Origin: a virus
IMG/VR virus record: IMGVR_UViG_3300046809_000277
Coordinates: 1 to 42,158 of that record
Strand: one strand, 5' to 3'
DNA length: 42,158 nt
Part shown: positions 15,997-22,536 of the stretch, piece by piece
How the letters are laid out: each line of letters starts with the position of its first letter
Position numbering within the stretch: the first letter of the stretch is position 1
Made by a program: the position numbers and the translations under genes
Notes under the pieces: generated by a model
What the model was told of the DNA's origin: nothing
The model's input: only the letters and a program-made list of their open reading frames with translations
Databases searched by the model: none

Positions 15997-16193
15997 TCGC
16001 CCACGCCCCGGAAGGCCGCGGTGAACTCCTCGGCGGTGGGGACTGGCGTCACACGGAACCGGCCGAGGCTGCTCAAGCTCTCGCCGAGCTTGCGCATGGC
16101 GTGGCGGAACTGCGCGGCCTTGACGGCGAGGTCTTCCTCGGGCGTGCGCGTACGGCACGCGCGATGTTCGGGGGACTCTGTCTGATCGGTCAT
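15993..16193 (-). CDS. Hypothetical protein, first gene of kinase operon
   Basis: 66 residues, MTDQTESPEHRACRTRTPEE at the start, then a charged helix (KAAQFRHAMRKLGESLSSL) and PTAEEFTAAFRGVGE. The ATG at 16193 is preceded by an AGGGAGAA ribosome site and lies 37 bases after C-tract motif copy B, making it the first gene expressed from that element. No family recognised. Confidence 0.65.
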   Translation of the reverse strand: MTDQTESPEHRACRTRTPEEDLAVKAAQFRHAMRKLGESLSSLGRFRVTPVPTAEEFTAAFRGVGE

Positions 16194-16229
16194 CGCTGGT
16201 TCTCCCTGGTCGGTGGGATTGCACTGATG

Positions 16230-16250
16230 ACGTGTCGACCGGGGGGAAAC
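16230..16250 (-). promoter_or_regulatory. C-tract motif copy B (candidate phage promoter)
   Basis: Minus strand: GTTTCCCCCCG, GTC, GACACGT, then CATCAGTGC. Lies between the integrase terminator hairpin and the first gene of the kinase operon (37 bases to the ATG). Copies G and H share the same flanks (CATCGGTGCAACC). Confidence 0.8.
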
Positions 16251-16258
16251 AGGAAGGC

Positions 16259-16277
16259 CCCCACTGGACCAGTGGGG
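16259..16277. terminator. Hairpin after the integrase gene
   Basis: CCCCACTGG, A, CCAGTGGGG: a 9-bp perfect stem, 27 bases past the integrase stop. On the minus strand it is followed by GCCTTCCTGTTT, a weak U-tract. Together with copy B immediately beyond it, it insulates integrase from the kinase operon. Confidence 0.65.
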
Positions 16278-16303
16278 ACCTCCGGCGATCGGGGGGGGGC
16301 GGG

Positions 16304-17734
16304 TTACATCACGTCCCCGAACTCATCCACGGACAGCTCTGCGACCTCGGGACGCTCGGTAAAGACAAGGCGGGGCCGAGCACCCCGCGGATAGCACGTG
16401 ATGTAGTCGAACACGTTCCGGAGTAGGTCGCGCCGGTCCTCTGGCGTCGAGGCGTGCCACGCGTCGGCGAGGGTCCGGCCGGTGGACACGCGGCGGGTCA
16501 CTCGCACCGCGGGTACCTCGTCGAGGGCTTCCCGGGCGGCGGCGTTCGCCTGAAGCTTGGCGAAGTCCTCAGCGGTGGGTGTCTTGGCAAGGCGCGTCAT
16601 GATGGCGGTGTGCTCGCGCTCCAAACGGTCGCGCTCGTCGGCGCCCGCGAGGCTGACCTCTGTGCGCGTCTCGACGAGGTGGCCCCAGCGGGTCAGGTAC
16701 CGATCTTCGGCGGCGTCCTCGGAAATCTTGAGCGTGACGGACACGGCACCCCCGCACGTGCCGCCCATGCCGGCGGTGAAGCACACGTAGCGGCCGGACG
16801 ATGGGCGCATGGGAAGTTCGCAGTCGTGGCAGATCAACAGGCCGGCGAGCAGCTTTTTCGAGGTGCGGGGTGCGCGCGCGCCGCCGTGCGTGCCGGTGGG
16901 GGTTGGGAGCAGCCGGCGGCGGAGTTCGGCCACGGTCGCGTAAGAGAGGATGGCCGGACGGGCACTGACGCCAGGGCGCAGGGGTTCGCCGGCGTTGGCA
17001 AGGTTCGTAAGGGACTGGACCACCGTTGTACGCGACCACTGGGCGGCCTTGCGGGGCTTGAAGCCTTCGGCGTTGAGCCACCGGGATACCTGACTCGGAG
17101 GCGTGTTGTTCAACACGCGGCGGGCGGCCTCGGCAACGGCCGCCGCCTCGTCGGGGTCGACGAGCAGCACGCCAGGCCGCTCGGGGTCGATGCGGTAGCC
17201 GAAGGGTATTTGCCCAACGTGGCGGCCCTGCTCAAGCATGCGGCGCACGCGCGCCGTGTTGCGGGCGACCATGCGTCGTCGCTCGCCGCGGGCGACCTCG
17301 GCGGCGATGACGAAGCGCCAGCGGAAGGCGTCGCCTTCCTCGCTGTCGAGCCGGTCGTCGAAGCTCACAAAGCGCACGGGCTCGCGGATGACCTTGCCGG
17401 TCGTTGCGTCCTTGCCCTCGACGACGTCCAGGACCATCGCAGCGGCGTTGATACCCTCGCGGGTGAGCCGGTCGCCTGACCAGGCGAGAATCATGTCGGC
17501 CTTGCCCTCGCGGCCGTCGCGTAGCCACTCAAGGAACTCGGGCCGGTCGCGGATCTCACCCGATATACCGTCGTCCACGTGAACCGCTATGACGTCCGCG
17601 TCGAGTTGCGCGGCGAGCGTGTGAAGGTCCGCGGTCATGCCGTCGCGGCTGAGGTTCGCGTCGGTCGCGGCGTTGGAGAGGCGGATGTAGAGCGAGGCGC
17701 GCAGTCGGCGGTGTTCGCGCAGGTCAAAGGGCAT
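16304..17734 (-). CDS. Large serine integrase
   Basis: 476 residues; site-specific recombinase that would insert the prophage. Domain order: resolvase catalytic domain (residues about 1-160) with ASLYIRLSNAATD supplying the nucleophilic serine, VDDGISGEIRDRPEF, and ILAWSGDRLTREG; recombinase domain from RHVGQIPFGYRIDPERPGVL; zinc beta-ribbon near 300-345 with CHDCELPM and YVCFTAGMGGTCGG; then a coiled-coil motif segment. Starts at the ATG at 17734. No ribosome site is visible, and a TAGTGT -10-like box ends only nine bases before the ATG, so the message may be leaderless. The candidate attP lies directly upstream, and the matching Gp3-like directionality factor is at 31265-32017. Confidence 0.95.
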   Translation of the reverse strand: MPFDLREHRRLRASLYIRLSNAATDANLSRDGMTADLHTLAAQLDADVIAVHVDDGISGEIRDRPEFLEWLRDGREGKADMILAWSGDRLTREGINAAAMVLDVVEGKDATTGKVIREPVRFVSFDDRLDSEEGDAFRWRFVIAAEVARGERRRMVARNTARVRRMLEQGRHVGQIPFGYRIDPERPGVLLVDPDEAAAVAEAARRVLNNTPPSQVSRWLNAEGFKPRKAAQWSRTTVVQSLTNLANAGEPLRPGVSARPAILSYATVAELRRRLLPTPTGTHGGARAPRTSKKLLAGLLICHDCELPMRPSSGRYVCFTAGMGGTCGGAVSVTLKISEDAAEDRYLTRWGHLVETRTEVSLAGADERDRLEREHTAIMTRLAKTPTAEDFAKLQANAAAREALDEVPAVRVTRRVSTGRTLADAWHASTPEDRRDLLRNVFDYITCYPRGARPRLVFTERPEVAELSVDEFGDVM

Positions 17735-17753
17735 GTAGTGACACTAGCACAGA

Positions 17754-17801
17754 TGTACTCAACTCAAAGGCTGGTGTCCAACAATATTTGAGTTGAGTAC
17801 A
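17754..17801. other. Candidate attP with 15-bp perfect inverted repeats
   Basis: TGTACTCAACTCAAA at 17754-17768 and its exact complement at 17787-17801 flank an 18-base centre (GGCTGGTGTCCAACAATA); the total is 48 bp. The length, the inverted arms and the position 20 bases upstream of the serine integrase start all fit attP sites of large serine integrases (about 50 bp). The arms are much more AT-rich than the surroundings. The crossover dinucleotide should be near 17777-17778. The right half also contains TTGAGT, usable as a -35 for integrase. An operator is the alternative reading. Confidence 0.75.
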
Positions 17802-17804
17802 AAG

Positions 17805-17834
17805 AAAACCCCCGACCGCGCTGGTCGGGGGTTT
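17805..17834. terminator. Bidirectional intrinsic terminator
   Basis: AACCCCCGACC, loop GCGCT, GGTCGGGGGTT, with AAAGAAA on the left and TTT on the right. On the minus strand the hairpin is followed by TTTTCTTT, so it ends transcripts from the 17876-18517 gene before they reach attP and integrase. Confidence 0.9.
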
Positions 17835-17875
17835 GGGTGTGCGGGGCGCCGTTGCCGAGGCACACCCACGGGGCG

Positions 17876-18517
17876 TCAGTGAGCCGCTGACGGCTTCTTA
17901 GCTTTTCCGCGAGTGGCGGGAGCTTTCGGCAGCGGCCGAGCGGCGAGAGTGGTGTCGGTGGGGTTGGTACCCCACATGATCCAGTGCGGGCCGGTGTGCA
18001 GATTCGGATAGGCGTCCGGACGGGCGCGGGCATCGTCGGTATCCCGCGCCTCGGCGGCGTCGTCGCGGTACACCACGAGGTCGTTCCGGCGCCCCTCGCC
18101 GGTACCGACGTAGCGGATTGCCTCGTCACTGACGAAGGCGTCCACGCGGGCCGAACGGCCGTCCGCGCCCGTGCAAACCTCGCTGTACTTAGCCAGCGGC
18201 ACGCACTGCCACCCGGCGGCGGCGACGGCGGCCGTGTACGTCGGATCATCGAACGCGGACGCCGCCTCGGCGGGTTGGACGGCGGTAGGCGCGAGGGCGA
18301 GCGTCCCGAGGACGGCGGCGGCGAGCAGCGAGGCGGTACGCACGCCCCGCAACAGGCCACGGCCCCGGCGGCGGCGGCGCGCGACGTTGGGCGTGTGGGC
18401 ATCCTCAGCGGGGGCGTCGTCGAGCAGCGCGAGCACGTCGGCCAGCGCCAGCGTTCCCGTGTCGAGGTAGGACAGGGCTGCGTCGTGCTGGTCCCGCTTC
18501 ATTGCGAGGTTATCCAT
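17876..18517 (-). CDS. Membrane-anchored extracytoplasmic protein
   Basis: 213 residues. A soluble N-terminal part (MDNLAMKRDQHDAALSYLDT; helical, 1-45) is followed by a basic patch (ARRRRRGRGLLRG) and one hydrophobic span (ASLLAAAVLGTLALAPTAV, about 62-80), then about 130 residues predicted outside, including two cysteines (GWQCVPLAKYSEVC). Tail is Lys/Ala/Pro-rich. The ATG has GGTAGGT six bases upstream. A near-copy of the palindrome sits 28-33 bases before the start, and another inside (18383). In a temperate phage, a surface-facing single-span protein here is a candidate superinfection-exclusion or lysogenic-conversion factor; that is inference. Confidence 0.65.
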   Translation of the reverse strand: MDNLAMKRDQHDAALSYLDTGTLALADVLALLDDAPAEDAHTPNVARRRRRGRGLLRGVRTASLLAAAVLGTLALAPTAVQPAEAASAFDDPTYTAAVAAAGWQCVPLAKYSEVCTGADGRSARVDAFVSDEAIRYVGTGEGRRNDLVVYRDDAAEARDTDDARARPDAYPNLHTGPHWIMWGTNPTDTTLAARPLPKAPATRGKAKKPSAAH

Positions 18518-18544
18518 GGTGTTACCTACCCGTGAGTAGCGCTT

Positions 18545-18550
18545 GACGTT
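18545..18550. promoter_or_regulatory. Degenerate palindrome copy upstream of membrane protein gene
   Basis: TTGACGTTGGGTG matches the dispersed element with two differences. It lies 28 bases before the 18517 start codon, where it could block the promoter or early transcript. No clear -10 box is seen. Confidence 0.45.
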
Positions 18551-18615
18551 GGGTGGAAGTGCGCGGGCGCCATGCTGCTCCTCGAACGATCAGATGGTCA
18601 AGGGCTCAAAACGAG

Positions 18616-18646
18616 AAAAACGCCCCGGTCGTAACGACCGAGGCGC
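18616..18646 (-). terminator. Intrinsic terminator after DUF2637-like gene
   Basis: On the minus strand CGCCTCGGTCG, TTA, CGACCGGGGCG, then TTTTTC. The single T-G pair makes the stem better in minus-strand RNA. It lies 20 bases after the stop at 18667. Confidence 0.9.
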
Positions 18647-18666
18647 TTGGGGCGAGTGTTACGGAT

Positions 18667-19266
18667 TTAGGCCGCGATGGGCTCGCGGGCGTCGAGGCGG
18701 TAAGCGGCCTCTATGTCGGCCAGCGCGACCGGAGCGGCGGGCCGGCGGGACGCACGGACGGGGCGCGAGGCAGCGGCGGCGGCGGCGAGCGCGGCCTGAC
18801 GGTTGGCCTCGCGGGTCGCGGCGCCGCGGCGGGCGCGCTCGGACCGGCGGGCCTGCTCCTCGGCGTCGATCGCGGCCTCGGCCTCGGGCTCGGGCTCGAC
18901 GACGGGCTCGGGCTTGGCCTTGAGGCGGCTCACGAACCACTCGGCGAGCAGGTAGGCGGCCACGGTCCAGAATCCGACGATGCGCTGAATGACGTTCTCC
19001 CCCACGGCGACGTTGGCCGCGATGCTCATGGAGCCGGCGAGGAGCAGCGTGGCCGAGGCGGCGCGACGCGACGTGTCGTCGGCCACGTCCGAGTTGCGGA
19101 CCATCGCCGAGATGAACGCCAGCACGTCCACCGTGAAGGGCACGGCGTAGGAGTACAGACCGCCGTTTGCGCGGAGCAACAGCGTCGTCTGATGCCCGTA
19201 GGACATGACGCCCGCGATGACGGCGATGGTCGAAGCGCTGACCTTGGCGGTCTTGAGGATGTTCAT
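18667..19266 (-). CDS. DUF2637-like multi-span membrane protein
   Basis: 199 residues. Four hydrophobic segments fall within residues 1-115 (SASTIAVIAGVMSYG; LYSYAVPFTVDVLAFISAMV; ASATLLLAGSMSIAANVAV; IVGFWTVAAYLLAEWFV). The VPFTVDVLAF motif resembles the PLSVDGL motif of DUF2637 proteins from Streptomyces plasmids and integrative elements. The second half is a charged, Glu-, Arg- and Ala-rich cytoplasmic tail. GGGGAGG lies six bases before the ATG. Transcription appears to start from the palindrome-overlapped promoter at 19335-19362. Role unknown; family members are linked to mobile elements. Confidence 0.65.
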   Translation of the reverse strand: MNILKTAKVSASTIAVIAGVMSYGHQTTLLLRANGGLYSYAVPFTVDVLAFISAMVRNSDVADDTSRRAASATLLLAGSMSIAANVAVGENVIQRIVGFWTVAAYLLAEWFVSRLKAKPEPVVEPEPEAEAAIDAEEQARRSERARRGAATREANRQAALAAAAAASRPVRASRRPAAPVALADIEAAYRLDAREPIAA

Positions 19267-19334
19267 GGTCTGCCTCCCCTGTCTGGTCCGGGGCCACGCC
19301 CACCGTTGGGCGTGGCTCCCGCGTGCTGTCTGCG

Positions 19335-19362
19335 ACTATATCACGCCCAACGTTGGGCGCAA
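19335..19362 (-). promoter_or_regulatory. Promoter TTGCGC-16-TATAGT overlapped by palindrome
   Basis: On the minus strand TTGCGC (19362-19357), 16-base spacer, TATAGT (19340-19335). The spacer contains CCAACGTTGGGCG, so a protein bound to the palindrome (core at 19349) would cover the space between -35 and -10. A second copy with one mismatch (19302) lies in the leader, 36 bases before the 19266 start. Confidence 0.8.
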
Positions 19363-19366
19363 GTGG

Positions 19367-19654
19367 TCAGGCTGCGAGGTCGAGGACGACGAACGAGCCG
19401 GTGCGGCCGAAGTGCGCGGCGTCGGCGCGGACCAGGGCGCGCGCGGCGGCCGTCAGCGCCTCGCTGAAGCTCGCCGGACGGGGGCGGCGGCCGGTCTCCT
19501 CGATCAGGTCGATACGGAGCGCGGACACCTGCGCGTACAGGTCCCACTCATCGGCGGGAGCGATCTCGCCGGACTCGACCAGCGCGGCGGCGGCGGTCAG
19601 CTCGGCGGCGGTGTCGATCAGTTCCAGGGCGACGGCTTCGGCGTCGAACGACAT
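19367..19654 (-). CDS. Hypothetical Ala-rich helical protein
   Basis: 95 residues, MSFDAEAVALELIDTAAELT at the start and GRTGSFVVLDLAA at the end; mainly helical and acidic. Ribosome site AGGAGA six bases before the ATG is strong. Single gene between two palindrome-bearing gaps. No family recognised. Confidence 0.65.
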   Translation of the reverse strand: MSFDAEAVALELIDTAAELTAAAALVESGEIAPADEWDLYAQVSALRIDLIEETGRRPRPASFSEALTAAARALVRADAAHFGRTGSFVVLDLAA

Positions 19655-19714
19655 GTCAGGTCTCCTGTTCGGGGTCCGGGGCCGGACCGGTGTCCGACCC
19701 CCATAGTTTGATGT

Positions 19715-19732
19715 GCGCCCAACGTTGGGCGC
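19715..19732. promoter_or_regulatory. Perfect 18-bp palindrome upstream of 19654 gene
   Basis: GCGCCCAACGTTGGGCGC, 61 bases before the 19654 start and seven bases after the upstream GNAT-like gene. The companion -10 is unclear here (AAACTAT a few bases downstream is the best candidate), in contrast to the copies at 19349 and 20172. Confidence 0.7.
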
Positions 19733-19738
19733 AGGTGC

Positions 19739-20113
19739 TCAGCGAGAGAGCGCCATGAACACGACGTCGGGCTGACCGGGCGTCCAGTTCGCCACGCGGT
19801 CGACCTCGACGAAGCCAAAGCGCCCGTAGAAGGTGGGGAGGTAGCCGTCGAAGCAATCGAGGGCGCACGCGCCGTTGAGAATCGCGGCGGTTACGATCGC
19901 GTCGCCACGGCCCTTGATGGTGGAGAAGACCCCCACCAGCTCGCCGCTGGCCTTGACCACGAACCCGCTGTTCGCGTCGGCGGTCAGGAAGCACAGCGCC
20001 TCGGCGACGTCCAGCTCAGCGGCCGAGGTGGTCGCGCCCGCGATGCGGGAATCAGCGGCCTGCGCGGCGGCCAGAGCGGCGATGTAGCTGGCGGCGGTGG
20101 TCTGAGCGAACAT
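19739..20113 (-). CDS. GNAT-like acetyltransferase protein
   Basis: 124 residues. The second half, with GELVGVFSTIKGRGDAIVTA and then LPTFYGRFGFVEVDRVANW, has the beta-strand plus FYxRxGF ending that characterises GNAT folds, and it stops close after that motif. It is shorter than most GNATs and the acetyl-CoA loop (Q/RxxGxG/A) is only approximated by IKGRGDA, so activity is uncertain. GAGGAGG lies six bases before the ATG. It is driven by the best palindrome-overlapped promoter in the window. Small GNAT-like proteins in phages can modify host proteins; no target is suggested here. Confidence 0.6.
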   Translation of the reverse strand: MFAQTTAASYIAALAAAQAADSRIAGATTSAAELDVAEALCFLTADANSGFVVKASGELVGVFSTIKGRGDAIVTAAILNGACALDCFDGYLPTFYGRFGFVEVDRVANWTPGQPDVVFMALSR

Positions 20114-20156
20114 CGGGGGCCTCCTCGGCGGTTGGTCTTCCTTGCTGCTGAGGAAA

Positions 20157-20185
20157 ACTATACCTGCGCCCAACGTTGGGCGCAA
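20157..20185 (-). promoter_or_regulatory. Promoter TTGCGC-17-TATAGT overlapped by perfect palindrome
   Basis: Minus strand: TTGCGC (20185-20180), 17-base spacer, TATAGT (20162-20157). The perfect palindrome (20166-20183) spans from within the -35 to just short of the -10, leaving a start point about 35-40 bases before the 20113 start codon. This is the clearest promoter-operator pair in the window. Confidence 0.85.
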
Positions 20186-20236
20186 GTCTCGCGAGGAAGG
20201 CCCCTCGACCGTGCGCGGGTCTACATGCTTCCGTGG

Positions 20237-20677
20237 TCAGGTCGTGCGGCCTTCGGGGCACGTCGGGTACTTGGCGGCGAGGCTGCTCACGCTCGGGCAA
20301 CAGATGAACGAGAGGGAGACGAACTCGCCACCTCCGGAGTAGAACGAATCCACGCGGTCAACGCCGTTCGTCAGCGCTGCGGCGGTCTCTGCGGCGTACG
20401 CAGCGTACGCCTGCGGTGCGTCCGCACCGCGGAGGAACAAGTACGACTCGGGTCGGGGGTTGTCGTCCATCCATCGACGGTGCCAGTCGGCCGCCTGCTC
20501 TGGAGTCTCAAACGTCGCGGTGATGCGGCCGGCCGGTCGCCGGAGCCAATCCCTGACGGTCGAGGGCGGGACATAGGACGTCATGAACTCGGGGTGCACG
20601 ACCAGACTTCCGGGGCCGTTGCTCGCCTGGTGCCCGGGAACGCGCGTCAGGTAGGTGTGGAAGTGTGACAAGATCAT
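20237..20677 (-). CDS. Hypothetical protein
   Basis: 146 residues. MILSHFHTYLTRVPGHQASN, PPSTVRDWLRRPAGRITATF and EQAADWHRRWMDDNPRPESY suggest a soluble protein with a helical middle; the last third contains FYSGGGEFVSLSFICCPSVS. The ribosome site is weak. It is flanked by an upstream hairpin (20695-20730) and by the palindrome promoter downstream. No family recognised. Confidence 0.55.
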   Translation of the reverse strand: MILSHFHTYLTRVPGHQASNGPGSLVVHPEFMTSYVPPSTVRDWLRRPAGRITATFETPEQAADWHRRWMDDNPRPESYLFLRGADAPQAYAAYAAETAAALTNGVDRVDSFYSGGGEFVSLSFICCPSVSSLAAKYPTCPEGRTT

Positions 20678-20694
20678 GCCCCTGAGACGTCGAA

Positions 20695-20730
20695 GAGGGA
20701 GAGACCGCCGCGCCGGCCGGACTCTCCCTC
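20695..20730. terminator. Hairpin between small acidic gene and 20677 gene
   Basis: GAGGGAGAG and its exact complement are separated by 18 GC-rich bases. On the minus strand it is followed by TTCGACG, without a U-run, so termination may be partial. Confidence 0.55.
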
Positions 20731-20761
20731 GACTGTAGTGGACGCGTGCGACCGTTCCGGG

Positions 20762-20872
20762 CTACTGCGAGTCCGGGCTACCGCCGCCGTGCGGGTTGCC
20801 CTCGCCGCCGCCCTCGGTGTCTTCCTGGTCGTCGTCTTCCGGGTCCGCGCTGAGCGTGATCATGTTGATCAT
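20762..20872 (-). CDS. 36-residue acidic Gly-rich peptide
   Basis: Starts MINMITLSADPEDDDQEDTE and ends in a Gly-rich tail finishing SPDSQ. A very strong ribosome site (GGAGGAGG, three to five bases before the ATG) and isolation between two hairpins argue that it is a real, well-translated gene. It carries about ten acidic residues and no basic ones, so it may bind a basic partner; no family is recognised. Confidence 0.65.
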   Translation of the reverse strand: MINMITLSADPEDDDQEDTEGGGEGNPHGGGSPDSQ

Positions 20873-20906
20873 GGTTCCTCCTCCCTCGAACTCGTTCCGG
20901 ATGGAA

Positions 20907-20953
20907 CACCCGTCCGCCGCCGGTCTGTACGGGGGGACAGTGGCGGACGGGTG
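20907..20953. terminator. 12-bp stem hairpin after 20964 gene
   Basis: CACCCGTCCGCC (20907-20918) and its perfect complement (20942-20953) form a strong stem ten bases past the stop at 20964. On the minus strand it is followed by TTCC, so it is a terminator-like structure without a long U-tract. Confidence 0.65.
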
Positions 20954-20963
20954 GCTTGGGGCG

Positions 20964-21140
20964 CTACCTCACCTTGATGTCCTCATCGGCCGAGCGGTAG
21001 GTAGCGGGGACTTTGTCGAACACGAGGGCTACGGTCTTGGACGATCCCGCGTGCGGGCGGGCGTCGGCCGCGAGTACCTGCCACGTGTCGAAGTAGGGGA
21101 GCAAGACCGCTTGCCCTGCCTTGAGTTCGGCGGCCCTCAC
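20964..21140 (-). CDS. Small hypothetical protein
   Basis: 58 residues from a GTG overlapping the upstream stop (GTGA). VRAAELKAGQAVLLPYFDTW followed by QVLAADARPHAGSSKTVALV looks like a small SH3-like beta-barrel (a G-Q-x-V-L start, then short strands), though this is only a pattern impression. Ends ADEDIKVR. Third gene of a small operon starting at 21599. Confidence 0.55.
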   Translation of the reverse strand: MRAAELKAGQAVLLPYFDTWQVLAADARPHAGSSKTVALVFDKVPATYRSADEDIKVR

Positions 21141-21499
21141 TCGCCCGCCCAGGGCGTCAGAATCTCCACGTGGTCGAGCGGGACCCATCGGCCAGCGGCG
21201 CCGAGGACGGGCCGGACGTAGACGCACCCGTAATCGCACACCGGGAACTCGCACGGCTGGACGATCGGACCGCCGGCCGGCGGCGCCAGAACGACGCTCT
21301 CGATTCCGTCTACCAGCACGGAGAGCCCTGCGCCCTCGTCGCATAGACGCCAGGAAAGGAAGCGCATCGGCTGGCAGTGTCGGCACGGACGGTCTTGTTC
21401 GTCGGTGCGCCAGTCCTTGCACGGGGCGCAGGTGTAGGACATGAGGTCCACGTGTAAGGACGACGTCAGGACCCCATCGGGGGCGAGGTCAGCGGCCAC
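21137..21499 (-). CDS. Cysteine-rich putative zinc-binding protein
   Basis: About 120 residues from GTG 21499 (GGAG eight bases before it), or 101 from ATG 21442, which lacks a ribosome site. TCAPCKDWRTDEQDRPCRHC gives two CxxC pairs near the N-terminus, a zinc ribbon; a further pair CEFPVCDYGC follows in the second half. Ends in HVEILTPWAGE. Overlaps the small genes on both sides. No family recognised. Confidence 0.6.
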   Translation of the reverse strand: MAADLAPDGVLTSSLHVDLMSYTCAPCKDWRTDEQDRPCRHCQPMRFLSWRLCDEGAGLSVLVDGIESVVLAPPAGGPIVQPCEFPVCDYGCVYVRPVLGAAGRWVPLDHVEILTPWAGE

Positions 21500-21599
21500 G
21501 GTGGGCGCTCCGAAGGAAGTTGCCCATCGCCTCGACCGCCTCGGGCAGCCCGATACGAGTCGCGGTGTGTTTCGGCTGGTGACGCTGGTTCTCGGGCAT
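21489..21599 (-). CDS. 36-residue hypothetical peptide, first minus-strand gene of divergent pair
   Basis: Reads MPENQRHQPKHTATRIGLPE and ends LRSAHRGR; basic and hydrophilic, with an EAVEAMGNFLR helix. GGAG lies four bases before the ATG. Its stop overlaps the start region of the cysteine-rich gene. It begins 110 bases from the plus-strand regulator gene, on the opposite strand, as cro-like genes do, but it has no evident helix-turn-helix. Confidence 0.5.
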   Translation of the reverse strand: MPENQRHQPKHTATRIGLPEAVEAMGNFLRSAHRGR

Positions 21600-21708
21600 G
21601 CTTCTCCGTAGGCTGATACGTGGTGATCTGATTCAAGAATGGGACGGCGCCGCTACTGCGCGTAAGTGGCCGAACCCCACCGTTGAAAGAGTGGGAAGGA
21701 GTGATCTT
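21600..21708. promoter_or_regulatory. Divergent regulatory gap of the candidate switch
   Basis: The 109 bases between the minus-strand small operon and the plus-strand regulator. No copy of the AACGTT palindrome or of the C-tract motif is seen here. On the plus strand TTCAAG, 16 bases, TACTGC is a weak promoter candidate, and the regulator's ribosome site (GGAAGGAG) lies at 21694-21701. Confidence 0.4.
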
Positions 21709-22536
21709 GTGAGCCCGCAGCGCTCGCTTGACCCGTCCGCGTCCCTCGCCCACCTCTTCGGATACGAACTCCGGACGTACCGCGAGCGGGCGAACCTGTC
21801 ACAGGACGAGTTGGGGATCCGCGTGAACTACTCGGATTCGCTGGTCGGCCAGATTGAGACGGCCCGGAAGGTGCCCTCTGAGGAGTTCGCGCGGAAGTGC
21901 GACGAGGAGCTTTCGGCCGATGGCCGGCTCATCCGACTGTGCGCCTTGCTGCTCAAGCGAGGGGAGCGCTTCCCCGCGTGGGCGCGGGACTATGTCGAGC
22001 TGGAAGCGCGAGCGTTGGAAATCCGCACCTACGAAACCCAACTCGTTCCGGGGTTGCTTCAGACCGAGGAGTACGCGCGCGCCATCCTGCGCGCCGGACG
22101 GCCGCGGGACACAGCGGAACAGGTCGAGGAGCGCGTCGCTGCCCGACTCGGCCGACAGGGCCTCTTGACGGCCGAGTCCCCACCCCTGCTTTGGGTCGTG
22201 CTCGACGAGGCGGTTTTACTCCGCCCCATCGGCGGGCCGGGCACGATGAAGGGACAACTTCAACGGCTGGTCGAGGCGGCGGACTCGCCGCACGTCGTGA
22301 TGCAGGTTCTACCGTTCGCCGCGGGCGCACACGCCGCGTTGGGCGGTTCGCTGGCCATCATCAAGGTCGACGAGGGCGACGTGGCCTACGTCGAGGGCTT
22401 AGACACCGGACGGCTTATTACCCTGGCCGAAGACGTGCGCGGGTATACCTTGGCCTACGATCTGGTTAGGGCCGGAGCGTTGCCACAGGCCGCCTCGGTG
22501 GCAATGATCCTCTTGGCATTGGAAGGTCTGACATGA
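21709..22536 (+). CDS. Helix-turn-helix/DUF5753 regulator (candidate lysogeny repressor)
   Basis: 275 residues from the GTG at 21709, preceded by GGAAGGAG at seven bases; a longer frame from 21598 has no ribosome site. An XRE-type helix-turn-helix occupies about residues 15-70 (ELRTYRERANLSQDELGIRV, NYSDSLVGQIETARKVPSEE). The rest is a DUF5753-type domain (FPAWARDYVELEARALEIRT, YETQLVPGLLQTEEYARAIL, VVLDEAVLLRPIGGPGTMKG), the WhiJ-like form abundant in Streptomyces. It overlaps the DUF397 gene by ATGA. This is the only plus-strand operon and the only clear helix-turn-helix protein in the genome, so it is the best repressor candidate. Its operator is unproven. Confidence 0.85.
   Translation: MSPQRSLDPSASLAHLFGYELRTYRERANLSQDELGIRVNYSDSLVGQIETARKVPSEEFARKCDEELSADGRLIRLCALLLKRGERFPAWARDYVELEARALEIRTYETQLVPGLLQTEEYARAILRAGRPRDTAEQVEERVAARLGRQGLLTAESPPLLWVVLDEAVLLRPIGGPGTMKGQLQRLVEAADSPHVVMQVLPFAAGAHAALGGSLAIIKVDEGDVAYVEGLDTGRLITLAEDVRGYTLAYDLVRAGALPQAASVAMILLALEGLT

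Noticed and set aside
17754-17801. Attachment inside a tRNA gene as for tyrosine integrases
   Set aside because: The integrase is a serine recombinase and the only tRNA (12443-12515) is more than 5 kb away with no repeat shared with the integrase region.
21466-21753. A 95-codon minus-strand gene across the divergent gap
   Set aside because: It runs over the regulator gene's start and ribosome site and lacks its own; the 36-residue gene at 21489-21599 fits the ribosome site instead.
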